DNA of 64,000 bases, taken from the NCBI RefSeq assembly GCF_029962835.1, contig NC_080574.1, positions 23,968,001 to 24,032,000 of the forward strand, in the 5' to 3' direction. Shown piece after piece: positions 33,988-46,398 of this stretch. Made by a program: the position numbers and the translations under genes. The stretch comes from Magnolia sinica. Lineage: Eukaryota; Streptophyta; Magnoliopsida; Magnoliales; Magnoliaceae. The notes under the pieces are model-generated. The model ran no database searches and was not told where the DNA came from. It saw only the letters and a program-made list of their open reading frames with translations. Numbering within the stretch: position 1 is the first letter of the stretch; each line of letters starts with the position of its first letter.

Positions 33988-35280
33988 TACAGTTATACAA
34001 ACTTACCAGTCAGAAGTCTGAGAACTTAGCTAGGCTCGCAGATTTTGGAATGAGACAAATCCATGAAATTGTGAATGCTCAAGGGTGTACTCCACCTTGG
34101 AACAAGTCTTGAACTGCCCTCAGAATATCTGGACCCACTACATCCCAGCAAGCCATAAACAACACCCCTGAGAATCCAAATGGATCTGGGGCACCATCTT
34201 TAGGCAGTGCAACAATTGCATTATGCACTTCCTCAAGAGAGGGTACAACTTATAGCGCCTCATTTTCTTTAGCAAAGATTAATCTCGGAATCGATCACAT
34301 CCAGAAAGTCCCCAATCGATTCAGTTGATTCAGCCAGCAAGAGCTTAATACACCCTCTACTTTGATTGTGGGCTGATTTAAAGTCTTTACCCCTGACTCC
34401 AACTCTATATCTAATATCATAGATTTCCTAACTCTCTCATTTGCCAAACTATGGAAGATTATTTGTGTATCACGGTCTCTTTTGAGCCATCTATTACTGG
34501 ATTTTTACTTCCAGAAAGCCTCCTCGCTCCCATGATCTCCAGGTTTGTGAGACGTGAAGTAGTATCCTTCAACCTCTCTTAATTTGGCAAAATAGGGTAG
34601 ACTTGGGTAGTTGCTTTAGGTTGAGCTATATCCTCTTATGCTTCCTTGATCTTAACGGAAATACTTTCGAAGACCTCCCTGTTTCAGGTCTTTAATGCCA
34701 ACTTCATGCTCTTCATTTTCCTTTGAAGCATAACTAATGGTTGGCCACCAAATCTGAACACCATGCCTCCTTCACCACCTATCTAAAAGAGTCATGCAAT
34801 AGCTACATACGCTGGAATCTGAAAGGCTTGGGCCAGTCGTTGCAACATACCAACAAGAAAGAAGAAAAGGGGCATGGTCTGAACACATATGGGGTAAATG
34901 CTTAACTTGGAAATATGAAAAAGGATGTACCACTCCATGTTCCCTAGAGCACGGTCTAACCTTGCCCACCTGCAAGATACCTTGGCTCGATTGTTGCTCT
35001 GAGTATACCTATTGCCCATGAAACCTATATCAATCAGTTGAACTTTATTAATAGTTTTGACAAATTCCAAAGAACTACGTCGATCAGGGGCTTGGAGCCA
35101 AGCCTCTCTGATGAGCTAGAGACTACACTGAAGTCACCACATACAATCCAAGGTCCTGGCCTGGGCCTCACCAAATTTTCAAGATTTTGCCAAAGCAACT
35201 TTCTAAGAATCTTCATAATACACATCATGTAATGTAAAGAAAGTGTACGATGATTACAAATTACTATGGTAATTTTCATT
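33988..35280 (-). pseudogene. LINE B fragment 1: endonuclease and start of reverse transcriptase
   Basis: The minus strand begins in the L1 endonuclease with GPWIVCGDFSVVSSSSERLG, then VQLIDIGFMGNRYTQSNN and WARLDRALGN. It passes through an inter-domain region into RT fingers with PSLEEVHNAIVALPKDGAPD and SGVLFMACWDVVGPDILRAV. These are standard for plant L1-type LINEs. The endonuclease nicks target DNA and RT copies the element RNA from the nick. Stops and frameshifts are frequent. The endonuclease N-terminus is missing, cut where a Tourist-like MITE starts (35284). Confidence 0.85.
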
Positions 35281-35283
35281 TAA

Positions 35284-35664
35284 GGCCCATTTGTTTCGAA
35301 AATTACAATATTAATGTAAAGAAAGTGTACGATGATTACAAATTATTTTACCTGTCTCTTAAAACATCTATAATATTTGACCGCCGATTTCACAGGTTTG
35401 GTTTATTAACATTAAAATTATAATGATGATATTTTTACATTACTTATAATGTCAAAACATCACTAAAATACAATGTTATTATTTAGATTCAAGATTTTCA
35501 CGCTAAAATGATGAGAAAAGTACAATAATTATAAATACTTTTATTTGTCTCTTAAATATATATGTATTAGAGTGACGATTCTCGTGTTTGGTTTGATAGA
35601 GATAAAATCTTAATAATGACATATTTTCTTTACATTACCGGTTAATTGGCGAAACAAACAGGCC
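35284..35664. mobile_element. Tourist-like (PIF/Harbinger type) MITE
   Basis: Terminal inverted repeats are GGCCCATTTGTTTCG and its inverse CGAAACAAACAGGCC, flanked by TAA on the left and TTA on the right, consistent with the 3-bp TWA duplication of this superfamily. About 381 bp, AT-rich, noncoding. An inverted-orientation relative lies at 59191-59533 and shares words such as gattacaaatta, tgtctctta and tttggtttaata along its length. Confidence 0.8.
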
Positions 35665-36971
35665 TTAGATAAGTGGTAAAGTAGAGAATATTGGAACCAA
35701 CGTTATATTTATATGAAATTCAATCTGTCCAATAGATGTAATCTACAATAATATTTAGAGAAAAAATGATAGATAAAAACACCTGGTAAGCCACACTATA
35801 AAAAATAATATACACTATTTAAAAATATCAAATGCACATGTAATTCGATGCAAAAGGTTTCTGGTTAGTTTGATTATCATAGTTGGTGCACATGCTTGAC
35901 AGGTTGGATGTTACACACGCAAGCGGATTGCTTGTGACCATGGGCACATGTATTCGAGTGCCCGGTGCTGTGTGGAGCCCAAAAAGATGTTGATGACAAA
36001 TCCAATCCGTCCATCTGTTTTGAAAGACCACAGTAAGACAGGATTTTAAAAATCAGAGAGATCCAAAACAAACAGTGGAGATTGAACGACCTGGGGTGAC
36101 GGAAGTTTTATATCAAGATGATCTTTGTTTCTATAGTTTATCAAAGTAACATTAACCCTATGAACATCATCGTCAGCTCTAGGCAGGTTTCAACGGTGGA
36201 TGTTTTTGTTCCTGCTGTTTCGTTGGTGTAGACGGAGTAGATTTGTCACGGACATCTCTGTGGACCCACACAGCCCCGGGCACAGGTATATCCCTGTGCC
36301 TGTAGACAACCCTAAATTTGAAAAATTTTCTAAAATTATTACTTTTTAAAGGAAAATAATATTCGAGAGAAAATAAAATTATAACCTTTTAAAGGAAAAT
36401 AATAGTAACTTTTAATACCAAAAATCACTGCCCGAGTGTTTTTTATCGGAGGGAAGTACTTCCTTGGTAAATTTGAGATTTATCAGAAATTACAAATAGT
36501 GGCCGACACGAGAAATCGGTGGCAGGGAAAAAGCCATTGCCAAGCCGTAAAAATCGGCATTTGATTCGGCACCCGCAGATTCGAAGAAGAGCATCGGTGA
36601 AAAAGGCGCCAGTCCCTTTCATGCACTGACATTCCATATCTGCCGACGGTCTTTTAGACCATGCAGCGCCCATGAGCGTAACAGGTGCCCAGCATCGTTA
36701 ATCGTTAGTATCATACGTCCATTTGAACAATGGCCCATCGGATGGACGGTTTAGGCCACTGCTCACAACACACTAGAGTTGGTAAGCCAACTCGTGCCTG
36801 TATTTACCTACCACCTGCACCAAGAACTCGAGAATCAAGATCCAAACCGTTCGTTAGGTAAGCATTACATGTGCGGTAAAGGAAGCTAGTGCCTACATCA
36901 GTGGGCCACACATGCAAAAGAAGTGACGCGAATTTTTACCGGATCCCCTGTAACTGTAAGCTATGTGGGGC
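35665..36971. mobile_element. Intergenic with one foldback MITE (about 35936-36307)
   Basis: The arms gggcacatgtattcgagtgc, ccggtgctgtgtgg (35942 on) and acacagccccgggcacaggt (about 36267 on) are inverted copies. Inside them are gacaaatccaatccgtccat and its inverse acggagtagatttgtcacgg. This is a foldback MITE of the family common in the window. No target duplication was found. The rest shows no gene; the frame at 36443-36673 minus has no recognisable motif. Confidence 0.5.
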
Positions 36972-37636
36972 CACTAGAGCGGGTCGTGGGCACCTTCATG
37001 TCCAAGATAGATCAGAGAAGGCCCGATCAGAGGCAAAAGTCATCAAGATCATCAAAACCTTAAAACAGGCATATCTCGCAAACTGAAATGAGTTACTCGA
37101 TGTACCATATATGATTTTGGGTAGGATGAGCTACTTTAGCCAACCAACCCGGCATAGCCGGGTTGCCCACACCAAATTTGCGAGATTTCATCGTATCAAC
37201 GATCGAATTCCATATTTAGTTCCGTTTTTACTCTAAATAGTAAGTTTTAGTTTGATTATAACTCTTCATCCATTGGGCTTTAGGAATTGTGTCCAACATA
37301 AAAAGTGATTACAATAATTAGGAGAATAGCGTGGTTAAGCCTCATAGGACACTTACTATAAAAGTAAATTTACTATTTATTGTAAGTTACGAATTTTAGG
37401 GAGTTTTAGTTATAGTTTGCTTCTGATTTTTCTCCCAGTGCTTGGTATCCCTATTTAAAGGGTTATAAACTCATTTAATTCATCAATCAATTAAAATTTA
37501 AATTTATTAAATTTTATTTTTATTTTCTTGCTTTTTTTCCTCGTAGACCTCGTAGATTTGAGAAGTCTCTGTGCATTCGGAATAGTTATCCTTAAGGAAG
37601 ATGGTAATTGACCTCATCACGTTCATTCATGTGTCA
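36972..37636 (+). mobile_element. LTR copy of the chromovirus-like family, opposite orientation
   Basis: About 665 bp, the reverse complement of the other copies: tagagcgggtcgtggg on the left and gacctcatcacgttcat...gtgtca on the right. Its left terminus is damaged (gccac where the TG end is expected). Flanks give only a weak match (gctat and actat), so the exact ends are uncertain. It is the only copy in this orientation, and no internal element sequence is attached. Confidence 0.8.
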
Positions 37637-38153
37637 ACTATGTTGGTGTGATACCCACTTCTTCCATCAGTTTAGCCAGCTCATGTTATGACATGAGCGG
37701 GACATAGCGAAAACATGAAGAAGATCTCGAAATCTACAGTGGGATGCACCACAGGAAACAGTGGAGATGGAAACATCCACCGTTGAGATCTTCCTGGGGC
37801 CCACTATAATGTCTATATGTGGTTCCCATCAAGATGAAGATCAAACACAAATATCAGTCTGATACAAATCATCTAGGAGCTTAAAGAGGTTTCAACAATG
37901 GGAGTTCAACTTTCACTGTTTCTTATGTTGTGGCTCAGTTGTGTGTTGAATCTGCTTGATTTTTGGACTATGTGTCCTAAGATTGCCTGATGCAACGGAT
38001 GGAGGAAGTGGATATAACACCGAAACGATGGTGGGCTCCACCAAGCTTAGACAACTCAAGTTCTAGGAAATTCACGTCAAAGAGAAATGAATGGATGATT
38101 GAAAAAGGTTAACCAATCATCTTGTTCTTTTATGTCCAACATCGGTCATGAAT
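37637..38153. other. Intergenic with the common foldback-core words
   Basis: Words such as ggaaacagtggagatggaa, ccaccgttgagatcttcc and gtttcaacaatgggagttca occur here and in the MITEs at 42.3 and 61.8 kb. This stretch is probably an old foldback element without clear ends. No gene is seen. Confidence 0.4.
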
Positions 38154-38414
38154 TTCCTGCAACATGAAGCCATGTGGGGCCCACCTCAACGTACACGTGA
38201 AATCCACTCTATCCATCCGTTTTGTGATTCCTATAACCTGACCCAAAACTTCTCGGTGTTCAGTCTCCACAGCTTCTTGTGGTGTGAGCCATCTTGGGTC
38301 TTGGTTATGGTTCATTTTAGGCTCTTACCGTAACTTGAGTTGGTAAAAATTCTGGACGGAGTGGATTTCACACGGACATCATGGTGGGCCCCACAAGACT
38401 TTATGTTACAGGAA
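38154..38414. mobile_element. Short foldback MITE
   Basis: The left arm ttcctgcaacatgaagccat then gtggggcccacc, and the right arm gtgggccccacaagacttta then tgttacaggaa, are inverted copies of about 32 bp. Inner arms also pair (gtgaaatccactctatccat against tggacggagtggatttcac). About 261 bp. No target duplication is clear. Confidence 0.6.
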
Positions 38415-38840
38415 CTCCCCATAACAGGTGCTGCAGGAAACAGGCAACCAAACAGTACGCGCGTGCGCACCAAGTCAAGGGTCTACAGATCCCATGCTTT
38501 ATGTCTTGGAGAAAAGGTGCAGCAATGAAGACTAGATAACAAGAGGAATTTTAAAATCAAAGGAACCAAAGCTATATTCATCTCAAAGCTTCAAGCTAAC
38601 CTTTTTACTTGCGCACGGTTCAGTACCTCTGTAGCAACTAACAAGCTTATTATCAAAAGACACGAACCCACGTATTTCAGTAATTTAATACGCCGAAACC
38701 CAACTCCAAACATGATTAAACATTTCCAATATGATCAAACATTTCTTAGATGTGTTACAATCCAAATGGATGATCTATTGGACAGACCTAGTTATCGTGT
38801 GCCCCGTGATCAAAATAAGTTCAAGTGGTGTTAAACTAAG

Positions 38841-39333
38841 GGCTCATTTGGATGCTTGTGCTTGGAATACACTGGAATCCAAATTATAGAATAAATGTGA
38901 ATAGGAATCCACAATTGTATTTGGATGCCTGTAATTAGAATCCATTGGGAATCCAAAAATTATATTGAGATGCCTGTTATTGGAATGTATTAAATCAGTT
39001 TTAATATCCCAATCTGTATATGTGACGTTTGATGTACTAATTGTGATGAGTCCATTTAAATATATACTTTGGCAAAAAAAAAAAAAAAAAAATTTATGAG
39101 CCTTAGGTGAGCCATAAAAGTGGGCCCAGTTTTGAAAATCCAATAGTTTCTAGCATTTGCATCCGATTCTTAGCCTTTTAAGAGGATTTCAATCTACACG
39201 ATTTTGCTACATTTCAGTTCACATTGATTCCAAATACCACTATTTACCATCAACCAAATGACATTTTTTTTACCCATGTGCATTCATTTACCACCGATTA
39301 CAACCATTTACTATATATCAACCAAATGACCCC
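38841..39333. mobile_element. Tourist-like MITE with TAA target duplication
   Basis: Ends GGGCTCATTTGG and CCAAATGACCCC are inverted copies, flanked by TAA at 38838-38840 and 39334-39336. 493 bp, with an A-run at 39073. The minus-strand frame at 38844-39143 spans the A-run and is not a gene. The ends fit PIF/Harbinger-type MITEs. Confidence 0.75.
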
Positions 39334-39414
39334 TAATAGCTAAACAAATGAAAAATAAAAAATAGACATTGCTTTTCAAATCTTACAGCCCAATAATTAA
39401 TTGAGAATTAAATT

Positions 39415-39760
39415 AATTGTGGGTGTGTACCATTTAACAGTTGTATAATAGATTCTAAGTGAAATAACTTCAAAGCCTACTTGTTGTTCAAATGGGGCCT
39501 CAGACGATTTAGATAGTTCATTGGTTACTTTTTAATTGTTGTAATGACTGTAGGTTTGAAATTAAGCTATGATATAAGTTAGGATCTAGTTCTTCAAAAA
39601 GAACAACTTTATTCTCTTTTTCTTAAAGTGCAGTTTTTAAAATCTCGAAAAATACTAAAAATTAAAAAGATAAGAAAACATGAAAGGAAGGAGTTCACAA
39701 AGTCCTTACCTGACGATTGGTAGCATCATACTGATGTAATGGTGAGCGGGATACTATTGT
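39415..39760. repeat. Segment duplicated at 40302-40660, copy 1
   Basis: Begins gggtgtgtaccatttaa and carries ttcattggttac, ttgttgtaatga, aggtttgaaattaagctatg and aggagttcacaaagtcc. The second copy has the same order with scattered changes, about 885 bp away. The unit also includes a short A-rich stretch. No coding. Confidence 0.8.
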
Positions 39761-39804
39761 TGACACATAAAAACATTGGGGAAACATGGAGAAAATGGTA
39801 GATT

Positions 39805-39930
39805 CATCCATCCATCCATGCACATACATACATACCACACATGCACGATCCATCTATCCATACAACTACGCGTGCACGCGCACACACACACATGCACACA
39901 GACACATCCATCCATCCATGATTTTTGGTG
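39805..39930. repeat. (CATC)n/(CA)n microsatellite cluster
   Basis: catccatccatccatg at both ends encloses acatacataca and cgcgcacacacacaca runs. The plus-strand frame at 39786-40076 is produced by it and is not a gene. Confidence 0.8.
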
Positions 39931-40007
39931 ATATCAATACATTGGTGATATTATCAAAATATTGCCATTGCACTGGCCATGTTAGTGGTGGCTCTTGGAT
40001 TTTACAC

Positions 40008-40143
40008 CGTCAAAAATATTGGTTATATATTAGTGATATTGATATATTGGTTATACAAGAGACACCAACAATTTAGTCAAAAATATTGGTTATATATTAT
40101 AGTGATATTGATATATTGGTTATACAAGAGACACCAACAATTT
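40008..40143. repeat. 68-bp tandem duplication
   Basis: gtcaaaaatattggttatat followed by gatattgatatattgg and caagagacaccaacaattta occurs twice head to tail, with a 2-bp difference in length. It lies between the two copies of the larger duplication. Confidence 0.88.
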
Positions 40144-40301
40144 ACACGGTAATAAAATTGTCAATACATTGGCGATATTGATATGTCGGTGATACTTAGT
40201 GCTATATCATCAATACATGGAATTTTTTATACTACCAATGTTATCGGCATCGTCTAGTATCGGGATATTTCAATAATAGCATAAATACTTCGAATAATAA
40301 T

Positions 40302-40660
40302 TATGGGTGTGTACCATTTAATACTTGTATAATAAATTCTAAGTGGAATAACTTTAAAGCTTAATCGTTGTTCAAATTAATGGGGCCTCATTTAAGAAGA
40401 TTTAGATATTTCATTGGTTACTTCTTAATTGTTGTAATGAGTCTAGGTTTGAAATTAAGCTATGATATAAGTTATTATCTATCGTTTTGAAAAATAACTT
40501 TTTTCCTTGTTTTTGATAAACAACTTAACGTGCAATTTTAAAATCTTGAAAAAAAAATACTAAAAACTAAAAAGAAAAGAAAACAGGAAAGGAGTTCAAA
40601 GTGCTTGCCTGACTATTAGTAGCATCATAGTGATGTCATGGCTGGTGGGATAGGATTACG
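40302..40660. repeat. Segment duplicated from 39415-39760, copy 2
   Basis: Same word order as copy 1 (gggtgtgtaccatttaa, ttcattggttac, aggtttgaaattaagctatg, gtagcatcatagtgatgtca). 40661-42107 beyond it has no recognised feature; frames there are short and without motifs. Confidence 0.8.
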
Positions 40661-42107
40661 ATCAAGAGTGGATCTATAGCTCCAATCCACCACTTCCACC
40701 CTCCCCTACAGCCAACTATATCATGTAAAACTCTATTGTAAGATTTTATAAATTATAATACAACATAAATAAAAGTGTAGTTGAGAAACTCTTTTCAAAC
40801 ATTGCTCAGTGCGTTATTTCATGATATCAGAGCAAAGTTCTAATATTATCCTGATATAAAACTTTTATGACATCCACAAAATATCTAATGGTGGGCAGCT
40901 CTCAATGGGCTGGTCCTAGGGTTGGCCTTGGCCAAGATTTTGAACTGTTTCTAGCTAGTGCTATTCAAATTTTTAATTTTGATAGGCACAAGCCTAGCCC
41001 ATTGACGGCCCTAATTTTGTGTCATGTAGTCTATAGGAGTTTCTGATCTGCCAGATTTTTAGATTCTTTTCATATTACAGTCTTGCAAACTAATGGATAG
41101 AGTGGATTTGGCATGGTCATCTCTATGAACCCCACACAGCTTCCAACTATAGAAACTTTCTATGCCCCGGTCACAGCAATCCATTTCCAGAAATTTAATG
41201 CAGTGGGGTTGGATGTCGGTTCACGTGTGGACCTTGCCAATCCACTTACAACACACTTGCCAATATGTCACATGTGTAAGGTCCGAGTTTTCAATAAAGC
41301 GAACCACAATGATTAGATCTTCTCTTATAAAAATCAGGCCGTTTAATTATTCACGTGTGCTACACAAACCAACGGCTAAAACAATTGTTTTAACAGCCCG
41401 TTGATATTTGTACAATGTGTCCCATCAGGGGAATAAGACGGTCTGATTGTTAAAGCAGAATATAAAATAAGCATGTCCCCACCTGATGGAAAGCTCAGAT
41501 CTCACACACGTGTTGTACAATACATGTGCTTGCATGTGAATGAGCAGCTGCATGCACATGTGTTTTCCTGTTATGTAATTCTTTTATATATTGATCTTAA
41601 ATATCTTTTTAAACTTATAAGTTTTGTTAAACTCGCAATAGATACACACTGTGCTTGAATTAGAAACCAGTGAATTAATCAAAGGTACCCCTAATATTCT
41701 TCAAGAAACATCCAAAACCAACTTTATCATTTTGCAAATGACATGATGATTTTGAGGACCGTTTATCTTTTTGTAATTTGGAATAGCCTACCACGGGTGT
41801 CATAAAAGGAAATATTCTGAAGGTGGTTGGTGCAGGACATAGATCAATCAACATATATACATTGAATCTTAGGCCTTGTCCACAGAATAAGATCATTGTC
41901 ATTATCATCCAATCTTTATTGCTATTCCACCATTCCACTCTATCAAAGATCATATCCTGATTAAATCCTAAGTTGTCTAATGTTTATCTATTACCTGTGC
42001 TATTTTGTTTGAGCCTTCCCCTTACTCTTTTAAAGTCTTCAACTTCAACCACACATCCAAACGGCATATCAAGCTGGCGCACCAAATAAGATCACTTAGG
42101 ATTTTGC

Positions 42108-42609
42108 TAGTGACCCCAGCACTCCATCCAGTTAGTTGGTGTCAAAGCTTTGTGGGCCCCACAATGATGTATGTTGATAAGTGTTTTATTGACGCCTATC
42201 ATCCATTTTGCCAGTACATTATAGGGCATGCGCCCAAAAATGATGCAGATCCGAATCTCAGGTGGACCATACCACAAGAAAATAGTGTTGATTGAACATC
42301 CACCACTAAAAACTTTCTAGGGCGCATTGTAATGCTTATTTTACATCCAACTTGTTGATAAGTTCACACGGACTTAGATGAAGAGAAAAAAACACAAATA
42401 TCAACTTGATTCAAATCTTCTTTGGCTTTCAAGAAGTTTTCAACATTACTATGGTGTGGTCCACCTAAGGTTTGGATCTGCCTCATTTTTTAGCTCATGT
42501 CATTAAACAAGCTGTCAAAAATGAATAGACAGCATCGAAAAAACACATACATCATGGTGGTGCCCATAAAGCTTGGACACCAGCTAGCCGGCTGCTGTTG
42601 GGGTCACTA
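42108..42609. mobile_element. Foldback MITE with TAGTGACCCC ends
   Basis: Left tagtgaccccagca and ttagttggtgtcaaagcttt; right gcttggacaccagctagc and gttggggtcacta, which are inverted copies. About 502 bp. The ends read TA on both sides, which may be a TA duplication. Inner sequence has the common words ggtggaccataccacaag and gaacatccaccac. The plus-strand frame at 42005-42295 overlaps it and is not a gene. Confidence 0.72.
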
Positions 42610-43368
42610 CACAAACCGTCATACCACTTAGCCAAAACCTGAGGGTGATAAACTATCAAGTAAGCCACACATGCACCAAAAGGCTGTCCTGACGGTCGAA
42701 ACAACCTGAATTTCTAGACAAAGTGATCTACAAGGTGGGTCCATCTGATGCTCGGCACGGATGTCATACACCCTTTTAGAAACATCTATTTCTGTTCCTG
42801 TATCTTATAGCGTGCCATCAAAGAAATCATGATTGCTCTCTTAATCCAAATTCAAATGTTGAATTTGGGCGACCACTTTGTGTTTTGAAAGCCTACCAAA
42901 CACAACCCACATTGAAAAGCAAACCTTATAAAATAAAACAATCCAACCGACAATCACTTTCCGAACCCCTTTCTGGGTTCATGAAAAGCGACTCAGACTA
43001 AGTTTAGTTGGTTGTTTGGCACATACAAGTTTGCATTGCTTTCTATATTATTATATTACTCTCCTTCTCTTCCATTGCATTGCATTTTATGCTCTCCAAC
43101 GAAGATTTTTGTTAGGGTTTGACTTCTTGTTCGGGCATTATTCGCTTGTGTATGATCTGCCGACATGAAGCGTGGCTCCACGCAGCTTTGTCCACGCATC
43201 ATAATCTGGGACCACACATCACCAGTGCAGTCCACGTAGCAATCCTAGAGTCCGCCAAAACTTACTATTCTCACTGTCCATAAGCGTGACGTGGATGTTG
43301 GAATATTCATTGATGCCGGATCTACTTCATAGTTTTTGTAGGTTAAAGATAAACCTACATTGCAATAT
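42610..43368. other. Intergenic, nothing recognised
   Basis: No gene, RNA or clear repeat. Words near 43150-43270 (ccacgcagctttgtccacgc) repeat locally but form no array. Confidence 0.4.
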
Positions 43369-43800
43369 GTGGGGACCACCATAATGTTTTAGTGACATCC
43401 AATCCGTCTATCTTGTGCAGCCCCCATTGTTCTTATTGTCGTGCAAAAATCAGTCTGGTCTAAAATTCGGGTAGGCCATACCAGCCAAATCATTCCTAAA
43501 ACCTCTAAAATCGCATGGTGTGGCCCAGGTGAGGTTTAGAATGGCTTATTTTTTTGTTTGCCCATTCAACTTGATAGATTTCATCTTGTAAATAGACTGG
43601 ACAGCATATACAAAACACATTGGGACTCACGATCTGGAAGGTTTTTTTTAATGGTGGACATCCCCATCCCAAGATTCCCAGCTGTTACCTATGGTGTGGC
43701 CCACCTGAGTTTTTGATCTGCATGATTTCTAGAAAAAGAGAAAATGAAAGGGCCATCATGATGGACGGATTGGATATCATGCATCCATCAACGTGAATCA
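43369..43800. mobile_element. Foldback MITE-like element
   Basis: Left gacatccaatccgtctatc and right gatggacggattggatatca are inverted. Inner words ggtgtggcccaggtgag and ggtgtggcccacctgag face each other in the middle. Ends are approximate. 43801-44635 has no further feature. Confidence 0.45.
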
Positions 43801-44635
43801 CACACATCACGTCATAGGTTAAGCTTAACTTAGGAAACTTTGTGGTGAATCCGGCCTCGTGTTTCCAAGAGTAATTTCCAGGAAGAGGTTTGCTCTGATT
43901 CATCCCAACGTATTACAATACGATTATGCATCGAGACTTTAGCTGTTGAATATGTTTTATTTTCCAATGATCTAAACCGTTTATTTGATGGTCCTCACTT
44001 TGTTTGGTGGACACCAAGGTTATTTGGTGGGTCCCACTTTGTTTGGTAGACGCCAATAAATAAAAGCTTTTGAGTTGGATCATTTCAACCCTCTGATCAT
44101 TTGGCTTTTATGTTTGAAGATGACAGCCATCATAATCACAAAGATTATAATATTCAATCTGAGAGTATTTTCTGTCCCTTGAGCCCTATCACATAAACAA
44201 ATTGGATCAATGAAAAGAATCTAAATTCAACAGCTAAAGTCCGGCCGATGCAAAGTATTATAATACATTGGTATGTACTAGATCAAACCTCTTCTAAGAA
44301 AGGTACATCCATGATTCCAAGATCCGAACTCAAAGCCATGTCCGGTCGGGTCGACTCAAAAGAGGTTCGATTGCATATATTTAAATAACATTTTAAATAT
44401 GATAAATTATTTCTTTGGCTCGGAAGATTCGGGACATAGAACTCGTAGCTGAAATTTTAGCAATTTATTGCCTGATCAATTGATTGGTCTGAACCGTCCA
44501 TTAGGGTGGCACATATTTCACTGGCTACCATGCAAGGATCACACCGGCCAGACAACGATTCTAACCAACCAAGCACCTTATAAATGTACAGTCATGATTT
44601 TTTATTTTTAAAAAAGGTCCAAATGACAATTCAAG

Positions 44636-45215
44636 CCACATATTATTGGGGCCCACCTTGGACAACCGTCCATCATGTGAGGCCTGCCTTGGATATGGGC
44701 CACTCATCATTAGGGTTGACCTTTGATGTGGGACATCATCATGTGGGGCCCACCATTATCAATCGCTCATCATGTAGAGCCCACCTTTGATATGGATTGT
44801 CCGTCATGTGGGTTGCGCATCAAGCGGGGCTTACCTTAGATGTGGGTCATTCGTCATCAAGAGCCAATATTTGATGTGGACCATCTATTACATGGGGCTA
44901 CTGCAATACGGGCCATTCATTACATGGGGCCCAACTTCAATGTTCACTACCCATATGTGGAGCCCACTTTTGATGTGGATCATCCATCATGTAGGCCCCA
45001 CCTTTGAAATGGGTCGTCCATAATACCAGCGTGCTTTGGATATAAGCTATTTATTATTATGAGTCAACCTTTGATGTGGGCCTATATTAATATGGAGTCA
45101 TCCATCATTTGGGGCCCACCTTTATTGTGGATAGTCCATTGTATGAGCTCCATCTTCGATGTGAATGCTCCAGCATGTGGGGCTTCCTTTGATATAGATG
45201 GTGAGTGAGAGCCTC
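44636..45215. repeat. Degenerate minisatellite, unit about 35-45 bp
   Basis: Roughly fourteen worn copies of a unit of the form catcatgtggggcccacctt then tgatgtgga, with spacing that varies between about 35 and 45 bp. Two plus-strand frames (44584-44790 and 44787-45023) read through it with repeated Gly-Pro and Ser-Ser-His words and are not genes. The core word ggggcccac is the same as in the MITE arms of this window. Confidence 0.75.
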
Positions 45216-45666
45216 CTTTGACATGGATTAAGAGAGAAATGGAGAAAGGTAGAAAAGTAAATTAATGAATTTTAAGTTAAAAAGTAACTCGTTGAAATAA
45301 GTAGCTTTTAGCACATAGGTTACTTTCTTGATGGTACTTACCAAAATAACATAAGTGAAAAAAGTAAATTAATAAATTTTAAGTTAAAAAGTAACTTAAA
45401 TAGGCCCTAAATGTAAGGAAAACTTATTCCTAATTTGATACACACTAAATGCAATGTTATGCGTACATGCATGTATCTATCATCAAATATGAAAGCATAT
45501 ATATAGAAGATGACGTGTCTCTTTAAAAATATAGAATAAATATGAGGAAAGCTTATCTCTAATTTGATACACATTAAATATAATATTTTGTGTAACTAAC
45601 TTTGTCATATGTATGCCTATCCATGTTGCCTTGCAGGTGCCACAATTACTCTAAGTTCCATAAATG

Positions 45667-45670
<4 letters not shown>

Positions 45671-45748
<78 letters not shown>
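45671..45748. repeat. (AT)39 microsatellite
   Basis: 78 bp of uninterrupted AT. Frames over it on both strands give Tyr-Ile runs and are artefacts. 45215-45670 and 45749-46391 hold no gene. Confidence 0.95.
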
Positions 45749-45750
<2 letters not shown>

Positions 45751-46398
45751 ATTTGCAAGTGTCACTCTCAACTTATGCTCTCCTACGTTCCGGAACTGCA
45801 ACGGTTGCATGGGTGCAACCGGACCATATGTAGTCAAATACCGAATATATTTCTCCAATTACACAACCTAGCTAGCAGATCCTTCTCTCTATCGTCGACA
45901 TAGCAAGGGACCATATCAACGGCCAACGGGGGCCATGCCTCTAGAAGGCCTTATTGTGGGTGGCCATTTTTAAAAAAGCGCACCTATTGGAGAATCCTGG
46001 CTGTCACTTTTCTACACTTCTTCTCGCTGAATCTCCACCGTTAACCATCTCTTTTTCTTTTCTTTTTTTCCTTTTTTTTAAGCTAGTGGACAGCTAGGAT
46101 TATCCAAATGATATACTTTCCCAGTTAATACTGTTCCCATCATATGATTTCCCTTGGATGTACAAATGCCTCAGCCATAAACGCCTCCACATATGCCAAG
46201 AGACATAAGTGTGCAAGATCCAAGCCGTCCATTAGGTGGGCCGCAACTTGTAGTTGCCCTGGGCACATGTGGAAGCTTGTATGTAACATGCTTGCGTTTG
46301 TATACAAAAAGTAGGAATAGTTTCTCAGCAAAGGTTAGCGTGGGAAATCAGAGACCACTTATTACGGGTGGTATATCTCTCTTTTTATAGCAAAAGAA

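Noticed and set aside
39786..40076. 96-codon plus-strand frame rich in His and Thr
   Set aside because: It is produced by CATC and CA microsatellite sequence and a tandem duplication.
44584..45023. Two plus-strand frames with repeated Gly-Pro words, possible repeat protein
   Set aside because: They follow the degenerate minisatellite and have no start context or known motif.
44636..45215. Regularly spaced repeats suggesting a CRISPR-like array
   Set aside because: Spacing and units are irregular, there are no cas genes, and the surroundings are plant transposons.
45602..45903. Four frames with long Tyr-Ile runs on both strands
   Set aside because: They are translations of the (AT)39 microsatellite.
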